Notes: a model not told the origin generated them from the sequence alone. 64,000 nucleotides of DNA from UBA6244 sp963676875 (GCA_963676875.1 OY781436.1:62001-126000); one strand, 5' to 3'; shown: positions 7,080-15,766, counted from the first letter of the stretch. Made by a program: numbers and translations.

Positions 7080-8435
7080 TTGAAAGACTTGACTACCGGT
7101 CGTGAAGGCCGGCGCATACTTAATTTTGCCATCCCTATGCTGTTGGGAAATGTGCTGCAACAGATGTACAATGTGGTGGACAGCATCATCATTGGCAACG
7201 TGCTGGGGAAGGAAGCCCTGGCTGCCGTGGGAGCCAACTTCCCGTTGATATTTGCCCTGATTTCGTTTGTGGTGGGTATCGCCATCGGTGCCACCGTCAT
7301 CATTGCCCAATACTTTGGAGCCAAGGATATGGTCAAGGTAAAACATACCATCGACACCCTTTATATTTTCATGTTTTTTGCCTCCATCGTACTCACCGTG
7401 GTTGGCATTACCTTTAGCAAAAACATCTTCCAACTCATCGACCTTCCCGAAGAGGTTATTCCTCTGGCTGTTTCCTATTTTAATGTATATGCCCTGGGAT
7501 TTGTTTTCTTTTTCGGATTTCAAGGTACCAGCGCCATCCTGCGTGGATTGGGCGATTCTAAAACCCCGCTTTACTTTTTGGTCATCTCTACCATCATCAA
7601 CATTGGCCTCGATATCTTATTCGTGGTGGTGTTCCGTTGGGGTATTGAAGGTGTGGCTGCGGCTACCGTTATTGCACAAGGAGGTGCCTTTATTACCATC
7701 GTGTGGTATTTGAACAAGTACCACAGTTTCCTTGATTTTTCGCCATTAAAAATGAAGTTCGATCGGGAAATTTTTAAGAAAAGCTTGCAAATCGGGTTAC
7801 CTTCGGGTATCCAACAAACCGCTGTAGCATTGGGGTTTCTGGCGTTGTACCGCATCGTCAACATGTTTGGAACGCCCACGGTAGCAGCTTACAGTGTGGC
7901 CACGCGCATCGATTCGTTTGCTACTTTGCCCGCCATGGCTTTTTCGGCAGCCATCTCCACTTTCGTGGGACAAAATATTGGAGCCAACAAATTTGAACGT
8001 ATTGGTAAAGGACTCAATGCTACCTTGCTGATGATATCCGTACTGGCGGTGTCCATCAGTACGTTAACCGTTATTTTTGCAGAACCTTTGATGAGGTTGT
8101 TCACCAATAAAGACGACATTGAAGTGGTGGCCATCGGGGTGAAATACCTGCGAATTGTAAGTCCGTTCTATGTGGTGTTCTCCCTGATGTTTATATTCAA
8201 CGGTATTCTTCGTGGTGCCGGCGACACAGTATTTCCCATGATTATCACCATTCTTGCCCTTTGGATTATCCGTCTGCCCATCTCCTATCTGTTGTCGTTG
8301 CGCATGGACGCCATTGGCATTTGGTGGGGTATTCCCATTGCCTGGGGATTTGGCGTTACGGCTTCATTTTTATATTACAAAACCGGACGTTGGAAAAAGA
8401 AGGCGGTGGTAAAGCATGGTCAACCGGTGAAATAA
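7080..8435 (+). CDS. MATE-family multidrug/cation antiporter
   Basis: This 451-residue inner-membrane protein has 12 predicted helices in two related halves, with the MATE signatures PMLLGNVLQQMYNVVDSIIIG and SAILRGLGDSKTP and the second-half equivalent GILRGAGDTVFPM. MATE carriers exchange drugs or metabolites for Na+ or H+. The start is TTG at 7080 (MKDLTTGREG...), the position where family members normally begin; no in-frame ATG lies upstream. The substrate cannot be told from sequence. Confidence 0.93.
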   Translation: MKDLTTGREGRRILNFAIPMLLGNVLQQMYNVVDSIIIGNVLGKEALAAVGANFPLIFALISFVVGIAIGATVIIAQYFGAKDMVKVKHTIDTLYIFMFFASIVLTVVGITFSKNIFQLIDLPEEVIPLAVSYFNVYALGFVFFFGFQGTSAILRGLGDSKTPLYFLVISTIINIGLDILFVVVFRWGIEGVAAATVIAQGGAFITIVWYLNKYHSFLDFSPLKMKFDREIFKKSLQIGLPSGIQQTAVALGFLALYRIVNMFGTPTVAAYSVATRIDSFATLPAMAFSAAISTFVGQNIGANKFERIGKGLNATLLMISVLAVSISTLTVIFAEPLMRLFTNKDDIEVVAIGVKYLRIVSPFYVVFSLMFIFNGILRGAGDTVFPMIITILALWIIRLPISYLLSLRMDAIGIWWGIPIAWGFGVTASFLYYKTGRWKKKAVVKHGQPVK

Positions 8436-8466
8436 CTAACTTTGCGCAGAACCAACGCAAACTACG

Positions 8467-8847
8467 GTGAACCGAAAGAATCACTTTTCGATACACAAAC
8501 GTGCCCTCAGTTTCAAATATGCCTTTCGGGGGATAAGCAAAGCTGTGGCAACCCAACACAATTTGTGGATACATCTCTCTGTCGGAACGCTGGTGGTATT
8601 GGCTGCTATTTTTTTTCAGGTCACCCGTAACGAATGGATAATACTGACACTTACCATGGCCCTTGTGATTGCAGCCGAATTGTGCAATACCGCCATTGAG
8701 TGGGTTGTTGACCTTGTTTCGCCCGAAAAACACCCATTGGCCGGTGCAGCCAAGGATGTGGCCGCCGGAGCTGTAATAATTCTGGCCATTGCAGCTGCCA
8801 TTGTTGGCCTAATTATTTTCTCACCCTATTTGATGACCTACCTATGA
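8467..8847 (+). CDS. dgkA: Diacylglycerol kinase-like / undecaprenol kinase, DgkA family
   Basis: The product is a 126-residue integral membrane kinase with three helices. Motifs of the DgkA family are visible: FKYAFRGISKA at the start, AAELCNTAIEWVVDLVSPE with the catalytic Glu/Asn, and AKDVAAGAV. It phosphorylates diacylglycerol or undecaprenol at the inner membrane, recycling lipid carriers. Start is GTG at 8467. The stop overlaps the next gene's ATG by four bases (ATGA), so translation of the two is coupled. Confidence 0.93.
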   Translation: MNRKNHFSIHKRALSFKYAFRGISKAVATQHNLWIHLSVGTLVVLAAIFFQVTRNEWIILTLTMALVIAAELCNTAIEWVVDLVSPEKHPLAGAAKDVAAGAVIILAIAAAIVGLIIFSPYLMTYL

Positions 8848-9698
8848 TATTAATAGCTGACAGCGGTTCCACCAAAACAAGCTGGGCCTTACTGACCGAA
8901 GACCAACCCGTTGCCTATTTAAGCACAAAAGGCCACAATCCCTATTATTACACCGATGAGGAACTGCGGTTGATCCTAAGGCAGGAACTAAGTGCACAAA
9001 TTGCGGAACCCGATAAGGTAACCGAAATTTATTTTTACGGCTCAGGGTGTTCCTCCCAAACCAACTGCAACAGGGTGGAAAACGCATTGAAAGACCTTTT
9101 TAACCGTGCAAAAATTTACGTACATCACGACCTCTATGGAGCTGCGCTGGCACTGTTTCACAGAGAAAAGGGCATTGCCTGCATTCTGGGCACAGGCTCT
9201 AACTCATGTGGCTGGGACGGAGAAAAAATCACCGAGAATGTACCATCGCTGGGATATATGCTGGCCGACGAAGGCAGCGGTACAACCATTGGCAAAAACC
9301 TGCTGCGCGGACTATTGAAAGGAGAAGCCGATGAAGAAATCACACGAGCCTTCTATAACCAGCACGACCTTACTTTTGAAAAGACACTTGACATCATTTA
9401 CAAGCAACCCGAGCCCAACCGTTTCATGGCTTCGCTAACAAAATTTGCAGGAAAGCACATGCATAACCCATGGTGCCGACAAGTGGTAAAACAATCCCTC
9501 AACGATTTTATCACCCTGAACGTCAAACTGTACGACAACCATCAGGAGTTGCCCATTGCGTTTACCGGGTCTATCGCCCATCATTTTAAGGAAATTTTAA
9601 CGGAAGTCTGCCATGAGCACGGACTTAAGATGGGAATTGTTCTTCAGGACCCCATCGAAGGGTTGGTGAAGTATCATCAGGAAAATAAACGGGCATAG
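8844..9698 (+). CDS. BadF/BadG-type ATPase, N-acetylglucosamine kinase-like
   Basis: This 284-residue protein has the actin/hexokinase fold. Phosphate-1 is IADSGSTKTSWAL at residues 3-15, the second phosphate loop region is CILGTGSNSCGW, and the adenosine region is IAFTGSIAHHF near the C-terminus. Bacteroidota relatives are annotated as BadF/BadG ATPases or N-acetylglucosamine kinases, so a role in amino-sugar recycling from peptidoglycan is likely but not shown. It is coupled to dgkA by a four-base overlap. Confidence 0.88.
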   Translation: MILIADSGSTKTSWALLTEDQPVAYLSTKGHNPYYYTDEELRLILRQELSAQIAEPDKVTEIYFYGSGCSSQTNCNRVENALKDLFNRAKIYVHHDLYGAALALFHREKGIACILGTGSNSCGWDGEKITENVPSLGYMLADEGSGTTIGKNLLRGLLKGEADEEITRAFYNQHDLTFEKTLDIIYKQPEPNRFMASLTKFAGKHMHNPWCRQVVKQSLNDFITLNVKLYDNHQELPIAFTGSIAHHFKEILTEVCHEHGLKMGIVLQDPIEGLVKYHQENKRA

Positions 9699-9796
9699 CC
9701 TGCTAAAAGATTGAGTTAAAAACCAATAAATTATTTATAAAAACCTTCCTCCTTTATCATTTTATCCAATGCTCGACAGAGACCTCTATCTAACAT

Positions 9797-10747
9797 TTAA
9801 TACTTAGCCAGGTCCTGTTTAAACGCATCAACCAACTCTATAACAGACCTCGAAGCTCCTTCTCCATCACGGCCATCAATCCAATGTACTTCTCGATCTC
9901 TTCTTAGCCAGGTCATTTGCCTTTTCGCGTAGCGTCGGGTGTTGGTTTTGATTTTTTCAACGGCTAATTCCAATGTCCAATCTCCTGATAAAAAAGCGAA
10001 CAACTCTTTGTATCCAACGGTATTCAGCGCATTGAGATGTCGATGGGGAAATACACTTCTGGCCTCATCCAGCCAACCTGAATCAAGCATGCGATCGGCA
10101 CGTTGGTGGATGCGCTCTATCAGGATTTCACGAGGTAGTTCCAGACCAATCTTTAATATCCGGAAGGGTCTGGATTTGGTTGTTTTAAGCCGTTGTTGAC
10201 TATAGGGCATACCCGTTTGGATGCAAACCTCTATCCCGCGCATTAGTCGCATGCGGTTGTTGATGTCTACTTCCTGATAGTAGTCAGGATCGAGTTCCAA
10301 TAACCAAGACCGAAGTCCTTGGATACCTTCTGCATTATATTTTTTGTCTAATTGTTTCCTTAGGTCAGGATCAGGATCAGGAAGTTGATCAATTCCTTTA
10401 CAAACAGCATCCAAATACAAACCGGAACCTCCCACCATCACCATGACCCTGTTTTTCTGAAACTTACGTTGCAACAACGCCAGCACATCTTCTTCATATC
10501 TGGAAACATTGTATTCGTCGTGAATGGACAGATTGCCCACAAAATGATGGGGAATTCCTTGCATTTCCTCGCTGGTCGGAGCAGCCGTTCCCAAAGGGAT
10601 TTCACGATAGAACTGACGAGAATCGGCGGATATAACTTCTGTGCGAAAGTATTTGGCCACTTGAACGGCCAATGCTGTCTTTCCGGAAGCAGTGGGTCCG
10701 GCAATGACTACCAATAAGTTGGTATTATTTATCGGATTTGGGCTCAT
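9797..10747 (-). CDS. miaA: tRNA dimethylallyltransferase
   Basis: This 316-residue enzyme transfers a dimethylallyl group to N6 of A37 in tRNAs that read UNN codons. The P-loop GPTASGKTAL is near residue 16, followed by the DSRQFYREIPLGTA block, VGGSGLYLDAV, and the tRNA-contacting TRRYAKRQMTWLRRD near the C-terminus. ATG at 10747 is chosen; one codon upstream is an in-frame TTG. The start lies 23 bases inside the end of the CCA-adding enzyme gene, so the two tRNA-processing genes form one translationally coupled minus-strand operon. Confidence 0.96.
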   Translation of the reverse strand: MSPNPINNTNLLVVIAGPTASGKTALAVQVAKYFRTEVISADSRQFYREIPLGTAAPTSEEMQGIPHHFVGNLSIHDEYNVSRYEEDVLALLQRKFQKNRVMVMVGGSGLYLDAVCKGIDQLPDPDPDLRKQLDKKYNAEGIQGLRSWLLELDPDYYQEVDINNRMRLMRGIEVCIQTGMPYSQQRLKTTKSRPFRILKIGLELPREILIERIHQRADRMLDSGWLDEARSVFPHRHLNALNTVGYKELFAFLSGDWTLELAVEKIKTNTRRYAKRQMTWLRRDREVHWIDGRDGEGASRSVIELVDAFKQDLAKY

Positions 10748-12206
10748 CAATTTGGGGAAGAGGTATGATTTCGACGGGAGGATCCACCAATTTCTTCAGA
10801 TGGAGTTTTTTCTTTTTGCCTTCTTCCAGCAAAAAAGCGTAGGCTTCTTCAAAATTATTTCCAATAACACCGTCGAGAATAGCTTCGCGTATGGCGGTTT
10901 TTAAATCACCCACCGTTTTGGAGGGGCTCAATCCGAAAGTTTCCATGATGGCTTCTCCGGTAACGGGTGGTTGCCAATTACGGATTTTATCTTTCGACTC
11001 TACATCTTTCAACTTTTGACGCACCAGTTGAAAATTCTTCAGGTAGCGTTTCACCTTGGCTTCGTTTTTAGAAGTTATGTCGGCATCACACAACATCATA
11101 AGGTCGTCGATGTCGTCTCCGGCATCAAAAAGCAGACGACGAATAGCTGAATCGGTAACAATTTCCTGCGCCAGTACAATAGGGCGAAGATGCAACAGTA
11201 CCATTTTCTGAACATACTTCTGCTTATCGTTCTGTGGCAGTTTGAGTTGCTTAAAAATATTGGGCACCATTTTGGCACCTATAAATTCATGCCCATGGAA
11301 GGTCCAGCCGGCTTTGTTTTCAAACCTTTTGGTGACAGGTTTGGCAATATCGTGCAAAATGGCACTCCAACGCAACCAGAGGTTATCCGACTTAAGAGCC
11401 AGGTTATCCAACACTTCCAGGGTGTGATAGAAATTGTCTTTGTGCGCCATGCCATTCATTACCTCCACCCCTTTAAGGGCCACAAGTTGTGGGAAAATAA
11501 TCGCCAAAAGTCCGGTTTCTTCAAGTAGTTTGAAACCTGTGGAGGGTTTAGTTGCCATCACAATGAGGTTTATCTCGTCCATTACCCGCTCTTGCGAAAT
11601 AATGCGTATCCGGTTTTTATTTCGGGCAATGGCAGCCAGGGTATTGGGTTCGATGACAAAGTCGAGTTGGGTGGCAAATCGAATGGCACGCATCATGCGC
11701 AATGGGTCGTCGGAAAACGTAATGTCAGGATCGAGGGGGGTTCTGATTATCTTATTTTCAATATCCTGAACTCCATTAAAAGGATCAAGCAAATCGCCAA
11801 AATTTTTCTTTTGCAAACTGAGAGAGAGTGCGTTGATGGTAAAATCGCGACGGTTTTGGTCGTCGGTCAAACTGCCATCTTCCACAATGGGTTTGCGCGA
11901 ATTGCTGCGATACGACTCACGACGTGCACCCACAAATTCAATAATCCAATCTCCCTGACGAACCATGGCCGTACCAAAATTTTTAAAATATTTGGCATTG
12001 GCTCCTGCACCCAACGCATCGGCAACTTTATTGGCAACGGCTATTCCACTGCCCACCACCACTACATCCACATCTTTAGAAGGTCTGTCGAGTAATATAT
12101 CACGAACGAATCCTCCAATGACAAAAGCTTTCACATTCATCGAGGAACATACCTCCGAAATAGTTCGGAAAAAATCGTGGTGTAACCTATCGGCAAAATT
12201 CAACAT
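10725..12206 (-). CDS. cca: CCA tRNA nucleotidyltransferase with HD domain
   Basis: This 493-residue protein has the class II nucleotidyltransferase head: AFVIGGFVRDILLDRPSKDVDVVV with the catalytic DxD, then RRDFTINALSLSL and RMMRAIRFATQL. A C-terminal HD domain is present (LRWSAILHDIAKP ... FHGHEFIGAK), plus a Lys-rich and Pro-rich tail of about 40 residues. It adds or repairs the 3' CCA of tRNA; the HD part is typical of Bacteroidota and proteobacterial forms. The promoter box ends five bases before the ATG, so the message is probably leaderless or nearly so. Confidence 0.95.
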   Translation of the reverse strand: MLNFADRLHHDFFRTISEVCSSMNVKAFVIGGFVRDILLDRPSKDVDVVVVGSGIAVANKVADALGAGANAKYFKNFGTAMVRQGDWIIEFVGARRESYRSNSRKPIVEDGSLTDDQNRRDFTINALSLSLQKKNFGDLLDPFNGVQDIENKIIRTPLDPDITFSDDPLRMMRAIRFATQLDFVIEPNTLAAIARNKNRIRIISQERVMDEINLIVMATKPSTGFKLLEETGLLAIIFPQLVALKGVEVMNGMAHKDNFYHTLEVLDNLALKSDNLWLRWSAILHDIAKPVTKRFENKAGWTFHGHEFIGAKMVPNIFKQLKLPQNDKQKYVQKMVLLHLRPIVLAQEIVTDSAIRRLLFDAGDDIDDLMMLCDADITSKNEAKVKRYLKNFQLVRQKLKDVESKDKIRNWQPPVTGEAIMETFGLSPSKTVGDLKTAIREAILDGVIGNNFEEAYAFLLEEGKKKKLHLKKLVDPPVEIIPLPQIDEPKSDK

Positions 12207-12211
12207 GGCTG

Positions 12212-12219
12212 CAAAAATA
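12212..12219 (-). promoter_or_regulatory. -7 box for cca-miaA, immediately before the start codon
   Basis: On the minus strand TATTTTTG is followed by only five bases before the cca ATG at 12206. With the usual distance from the -7 box to the start point, the 5' leader would be zero to a few bases. Confidence 0.6.
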
Positions 12220-12235
12220 CGAAAAACCTAGTTGG

Positions 12236-13035
12236 AGACGTGTTTTTAGTTGAAAGTGACTGAAGTTGGAAGACGGGAGTTGGGAGACGGAAGTCGGGAG
12301 TCCGAAGTCGGGAGTCGGGAGTCCGAATTGCCGAAAAAGTACCGCAGGTACGAATGACAATTAGCCCCGGAATTTATTCCCGGGCGAACCGACTGCTGAG
12401 CATTATAGCCCGTAGGGCTTCAACATACATCGTATAATAATAAGCTAATCATTTTGTCCGTAGGACATTAACAGGAGAAGGGAGACGGGAGTCCGAAGTC
12501 GGGAGTCCGAAGTCGGGAGTCGGGAGTTGGGAGTCCGAATTGCCGAAAAAGTACCGCAGGTACGAATGACAATTAGCCCCGGAATTTATTCCCGGGCGAA
12601 CCGACTGCTGAGCATTATAGCCCGTAAGGCTTCAACATACATCGTATAATAATAAGCTAATCATTTTGTCCGTAGGACATTAACAGGAGAAGGGAGTCGG
12701 GAGTCGGGAGTCGGGAGACGGGAGACGGGAGTCGGAAGTTGGGAGTCCGAATTGCCAACAAAGCACCTCAGGTACGCATGAAAATTAGCCCCGGAATTTA
12801 TTCCCGGGCGAACCGACTGCTGAGCATTATAGCCCGTACGGCTTCAACATACATCGTATAATAATAAGTTAATCATTTTGTCCGTAGGACATTAACGGGA
12901 GTCGGAAGTTGGGAGACGGGAGACGGGAGTCCGAAGTCGGAAGTCTGAAGTTGGGAGTCCGAATTGCCGAAAAAGTACCGCAGGTACGAATGACAATTAG
13001 CCCCGGAATTTATTCCCGGGCGAACCTTCGGGTTG
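12236..13035. repeat. 212-bp tandem repeat array with heptamer linkers and small hairpins
   Basis: The block GTCCGAATTGCC recurs at 12321, 12533, 12745 and 12957, spaced by exactly 212 bases each time. Each unit has a conserved part of about 150 bases and a variable linker made of degenerate 7-base words (GGGAGTC, GGGAGAC, CGAAGTC). The conserved part contains three short perfect hairpins with a CC-GyA-GG centre: GTACC-gca-GGTAC (12339-12351), AGCCC-gta-GGGCT (12407-12419) and TGTCC-gta-GGACA (12455-12467). It also holds a longer imperfect one around GGAATttATTCC. The fourth unit stops after about 70 bases. No protein is encoded. Confidence 0.92.
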
Positions 13036-13126
13036 ACCCTTAAAGCTATGAATAGCTACATAAAAGTATATACACCATAACATGTTAGCAACCTAATATT
13101 TAAATTCTCTAACATTTGAACCCTTG

Positions 13127-13144
13127 CCCCGAAAGCTTTCGGGG
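13127..13144. repeat. Perfect 18-bp palindrome at the entry of the octamer array
   Basis: CCCCGAAAG and CTTTCGGGG abut without a loop. It directly precedes the first octamer of the next array. Confidence 0.8.
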
Positions 13145-13384
13145 TTGACCCCTTGAGCTCTCGAACCCTTGATCTTTTGAACCCTGGAACCATGGAACCT
13201 TTGATCCATTGAACCCTTGAACCCTTGAACCCTTGACCCATTAATCCCTTGATCCATTGATCCATTGAACCCTTGAACCCTTGAACCCTGGAACTCTGGA
13301 ACCTTTGATCCATTAATCCATTGATCCCTTGATCCATTGATCCATTGATCCATTGAACCCTTGATCCCTTAAACCCTTGACCCC
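13145..13384. repeat. Array of 30 in-register octamers
   Basis: The 240 bases divide exactly into 30 eight-base words close to TTGAWCCM (most often TTGAACCC, TTGATCCA, TTGATCCC), with no insertion or deletion to break the register. Open frames on the minus strand (13056-13353) arise only because the words contain no stop in that orientation, and they are not genes. Confidence 0.95.
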
Positions 13385-13461
13385 TTATTTATAATGACTA
13401 AAAAATATAAAATCGCGCCCACAAATCGTGCTGAGTATGGAGGCAAATTGGCGCGCCTTCG

Positions 13462-13469
13462 TATCTTTG
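13462..13469 (+). promoter_or_regulatory. -7 box for the isocitrate dehydrogenase-like gene
   Basis: TATCTTTG is a full match to TAnnTTTG, 28 bases before the ATG at 13498. Confidence 0.65.
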
Positions 13470-13497
13470 CCAGTTAAGTTACTAACCAGAAAATTGA

Positions 13498-14700
13498 ATG
13501 ATTATGGCAAAAAGAACAATTGTGGCTTTACCCGGCGATGGCATTGGGAAAGCTGTATTAGACGAAGCCATTCGCGTCCTCGACGCAGCCGGTTTTGAAG
13601 CTGACTATGTGGAAGGCGATATAGGCTGGGAATTTTGGAAATCTGAAGGAAATCCACTCCCCGACCGCACCATTAAGTTGCTCGAAGAACACAAAATTGG
13701 ACTGTTTGGAGCCATTACTTCCAAACCCAAGGATGCCGCTTTTGACGAGCTGGCTCCGGAGTTAAAAGAAAAGAAACTGGTGTACTCCTCTCCCATTGTA
13801 GGATTGCGTCAGCACTTCAACCTGGACATTTGTATGCGTCCCTGCCACACCTATGTTGGCAACCCACTCAACTTTATCCGACGTGGTGTGGGCGACAGCA
13901 TCGAAGAACCTGCCGTGGATGTGGTGATTTTCCGTCAAAACACCGAAGGTTTGTACGGTGGCGTGGAATGGTCGAATCCACCTGCACAGGTGTACGATGC
14001 CCTGATGACACACCCCAAATTTGTAAAAAACTTTGGCAAAACTCCCAAGGATGAAATTTCTGTGTCCACCAGAATTTTTACGAAAAATGCCACCGAACGC
14101 ATCCTCCGTGCTGCTTTCGAGCATGCCAAAAACTTTGGATACAAATCAGTTACCGTTTGCGAAAAACCCAACGTTATCCGTGAAACCTCGGGCATGATGT
14201 TCAAAATGGCTCAACAAATGCAAAAAGCTGATTATCCCAACATCGAACTGTGGAATACCAACATCGATGCACAGATGATGTGGCTCACAAAAAACCCTGA
14301 AGATTACGGTGTTATCGTAGCAGGAAATATGTTTGGCGACATTGTTTCTGATGGTTTTGCCGGACTTATCGGCGGACTTGGTTTTGCATGTTCGGCACAA
14401 TTCAACCCCGACAACGGTATCGGCGTTTTTGAACCTACCCATGGTTCTGCACCTAAATATGCCGACTATCCTGTTTCCATCGTTAATCCCATTGCCATGA
14501 TTGAATCGGCATGCATGATGCTCGATTTCATTGATGAAAAACCCATGGCAGCCAAAATCAGAAAAGCGGTTGCCGAAGTGATTGCCGAAGGAAAAGTCCG
14601 CACCTACGACATGATGAAAATGCGTGGCAAAGCAGATGTGGTTGAAAACGGAGCCGCTTCTACCAAACAAATGGCTGATGCTATTATCGCCAAACTTTAA
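13498..14700 (+). CDS. Isocitrate/isopropylmalate dehydrogenase family, probably isocitrate dehydrogenase
   Basis: The 400-residue protein has the beta-decarboxylating dehydrogenase fold. VALPGDGIGK is near the start, then GAITSKP, LRQHFNLDICMRPC with the substrate-binding arginines, RQNTEGLYGG, the metal-binding MFGDIVSDGFAGLIGGLG, and FEPTHGSAPKYA as the cofactor loop. These enzymes oxidise a 2-hydroxy acid and decarboxylate it. Isocitrate is the most likely substrate given the absence of leucine genes nearby, but homoisocitrate or isopropylmalate cannot be excluded. ATG at 13498 or 13504 (MAKRTI...) are both possible. An HD-fold gene follows 32 bases later and is probably in the same transcript. 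Confidence 0.9.
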   Translation: MIMAKRTIVALPGDGIGKAVLDEAIRVLDAAGFEADYVEGDIGWEFWKSEGNPLPDRTIKLLEEHKIGLFGAITSKPKDAAFDELAPELKEKKLVYSSPIVGLRQHFNLDICMRPCHTYVGNPLNFIRRGVGDSIEEPAVDVVIFRQNTEGLYGGVEWSNPPAQVYDALMTHPKFVKNFGKTPKDEISVSTRIFTKNATERILRAAFEHAKNFGYKSVTVCEKPNVIRETSGMMFKMAQQMQKADYPNIELWNTNIDAQMMWLTKNPEDYGVIVAGNMFGDIVSDGFAGLIGGLGFACSAQFNPDNGIGVFEPTHGSAPKYADYPVSIVNPIAMIESACMMLDFIDEKPMAAKIRKAVAEVIAEGKVRTYDMMKMRGKADVVENGAASTKQMADAIIAKL

Positions 14701-14732
14701 TCTCAGATTTATCTAACTTTAAAACATTGGTT

Positions 14733-15284
14733 ATGGATAAAACAGTGCATCATTTGTGGCCTGAGCTGGATTGGATTCAGGACAAAGAGCTGAGAGAGCA
14801 AACGGCCAAAACCTGGGAGCTGGCACTCAAAAGAAGTGTCCTCACCCCGGAAGACCTCAACGTGATTCCCTTCACCTTACTTTGCGGACCCAATTTGAAG
14901 GTAACCTTCATGGACCACAAACGTTCGGTGGTTCACATTGCCAAAGACGCAGGCGATAAAATCAACGAAATGTACCACGGTGAACTTCCCGTAAACATTG
15001 ACGTTTTGGTGGCAGGTGCCATTCTCGCAGATGTGGGAAAATTACTGGAGTATGTACTCGATGAAAACGGAAAAGCCATTCAGGGAACCTATGGAAAATA
15101 CCTTCGTCATCCCTTTTCAGGTGTTAGCCTGGCTGAAGAAGCCGGAGTACCCGCCGAGGTTTGCCATATCATCGCCACCCACGCCGGCGAAGGTAACATG
15201 GTGAAACGAACCACCGAAGCCTATCTGGTACATCACGCAGATTTTATGACCTTCCTACCTTTTAAGGAACGATTGATTGTTTAA
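14733..15284 (+). CDS. HD-fold protein lacking the His of the HD dyad
   Basis: The ATG at 14733 gives 183 residues; an in-frame TTG six bases upstream is less likely. The order of blocks follows HD phosphohydrolases: a first His region (DHKRSVVHIAKDAG), the dyad helix AGAILADVGKLLEY, a third region LRHPFSGVSLAEEAG, then HIIATHAGEGN and HHADFM. The dyad helix reads ADVGK where HDVGK is normal, so one metal ligand is replaced by Ala. Either the remaining His/Asp residues hold a metal or the protein is a non-catalytic relative. Its partner gene upstream is a dehydrogenase of the isocitrate type, which suggests a link to that metabolite but does not define it. Confidence 0.78.
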   Translation: MDKTVHHLWPELDWIQDKELREQTAKTWELALKRSVLTPEDLNVIPFTLLCGPNLKVTFMDHKRSVVHIAKDAGDKINEMYHGELPVNIDVLVAGAILADVGKLLEYVLDENGKAIQGTYGKYLRHPFSGVSLAEEAGVPAEVCHIIATHAGEGNMVKRTTEAYLVHHADFMTFLPFKERLIV

Positions 15285-15737
15285 TTGAACATCTACAAAT
15301 AAAAAAGGCTTCCGCAAAAAAGCGCAACAGCATTTTAAGTATCGAAAATCCGGCTAGAACCCATGAAATGTGGGTTCTAGCCGTTACGATCGCGTGTCGT
15401 CTGATTTGGGGGGTGTTATACCATATATAAATTGATAAACATTATTAAACCAAAAGTTGTCATTGGTAATGAAGCCTGCGAAGTGAAGGATCTCTCAACT
15501 GCTTGGTTCAATAATCAAATTGCCGATAAATAGGCAGATAGAGATTCTTCACTTCGTTCAGAATGACACTAAGGAGAGGGGGCTTTAGCCAAGGGCACAA
15601 GGGAGTTTCGTTTTTTTGATCATTGTCCATAGAGGGGACCGAATGAAGAATCTCTGATAAGTGGGCGCATCGAATATATGTTATTGTTTTACAATACGTT
15701 AAAGATTATTCGCTTCACTCCGAATAAGCCAATACAA
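15285..15737. other. Non-coding spacer with a perfect hairpin and dispersed repeat fragments
   Basis: No gene is visible. At 15351-15383 there is a perfect 13-bp inverted repeat (CGGCTAGAACCCA and its complement) around a seven-base loop, without a T-run. From about 15471 to 15603 there are fragments that recur inverted at 44658-44880 (see findings). A solitary end resembling the MITE terminal repeat lies at about 15415-15436. Confidence 0.75.
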
Positions 15738-15766
15738 TAAAAAAAAGTCCGACAACCGCCGGACTT
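15738..15766 (-). terminator. Terminator of the superoxide reductase gene
   Basis: On the minus strand GTCCG-gcggttgt-CGGAC is followed by eight T. It starts 23 bases after the superoxide reductase stop. Confidence 0.85.

Noticed and set aside
13056..13353. Open frames of 86-93 codons on the minus strand rich in MDQ/INGS/RVQGF repeats
   Set aside because: They are produced by the octamer array, which lacks stops in that orientation. There is no independent start signal, and the repeat explains every residue.
12236..13384. CRISPR array
   Set aside because: The direct repeats are 212 bp or 8 bp with no unique 30-40 bp spacers, and no cas gene is nearby.
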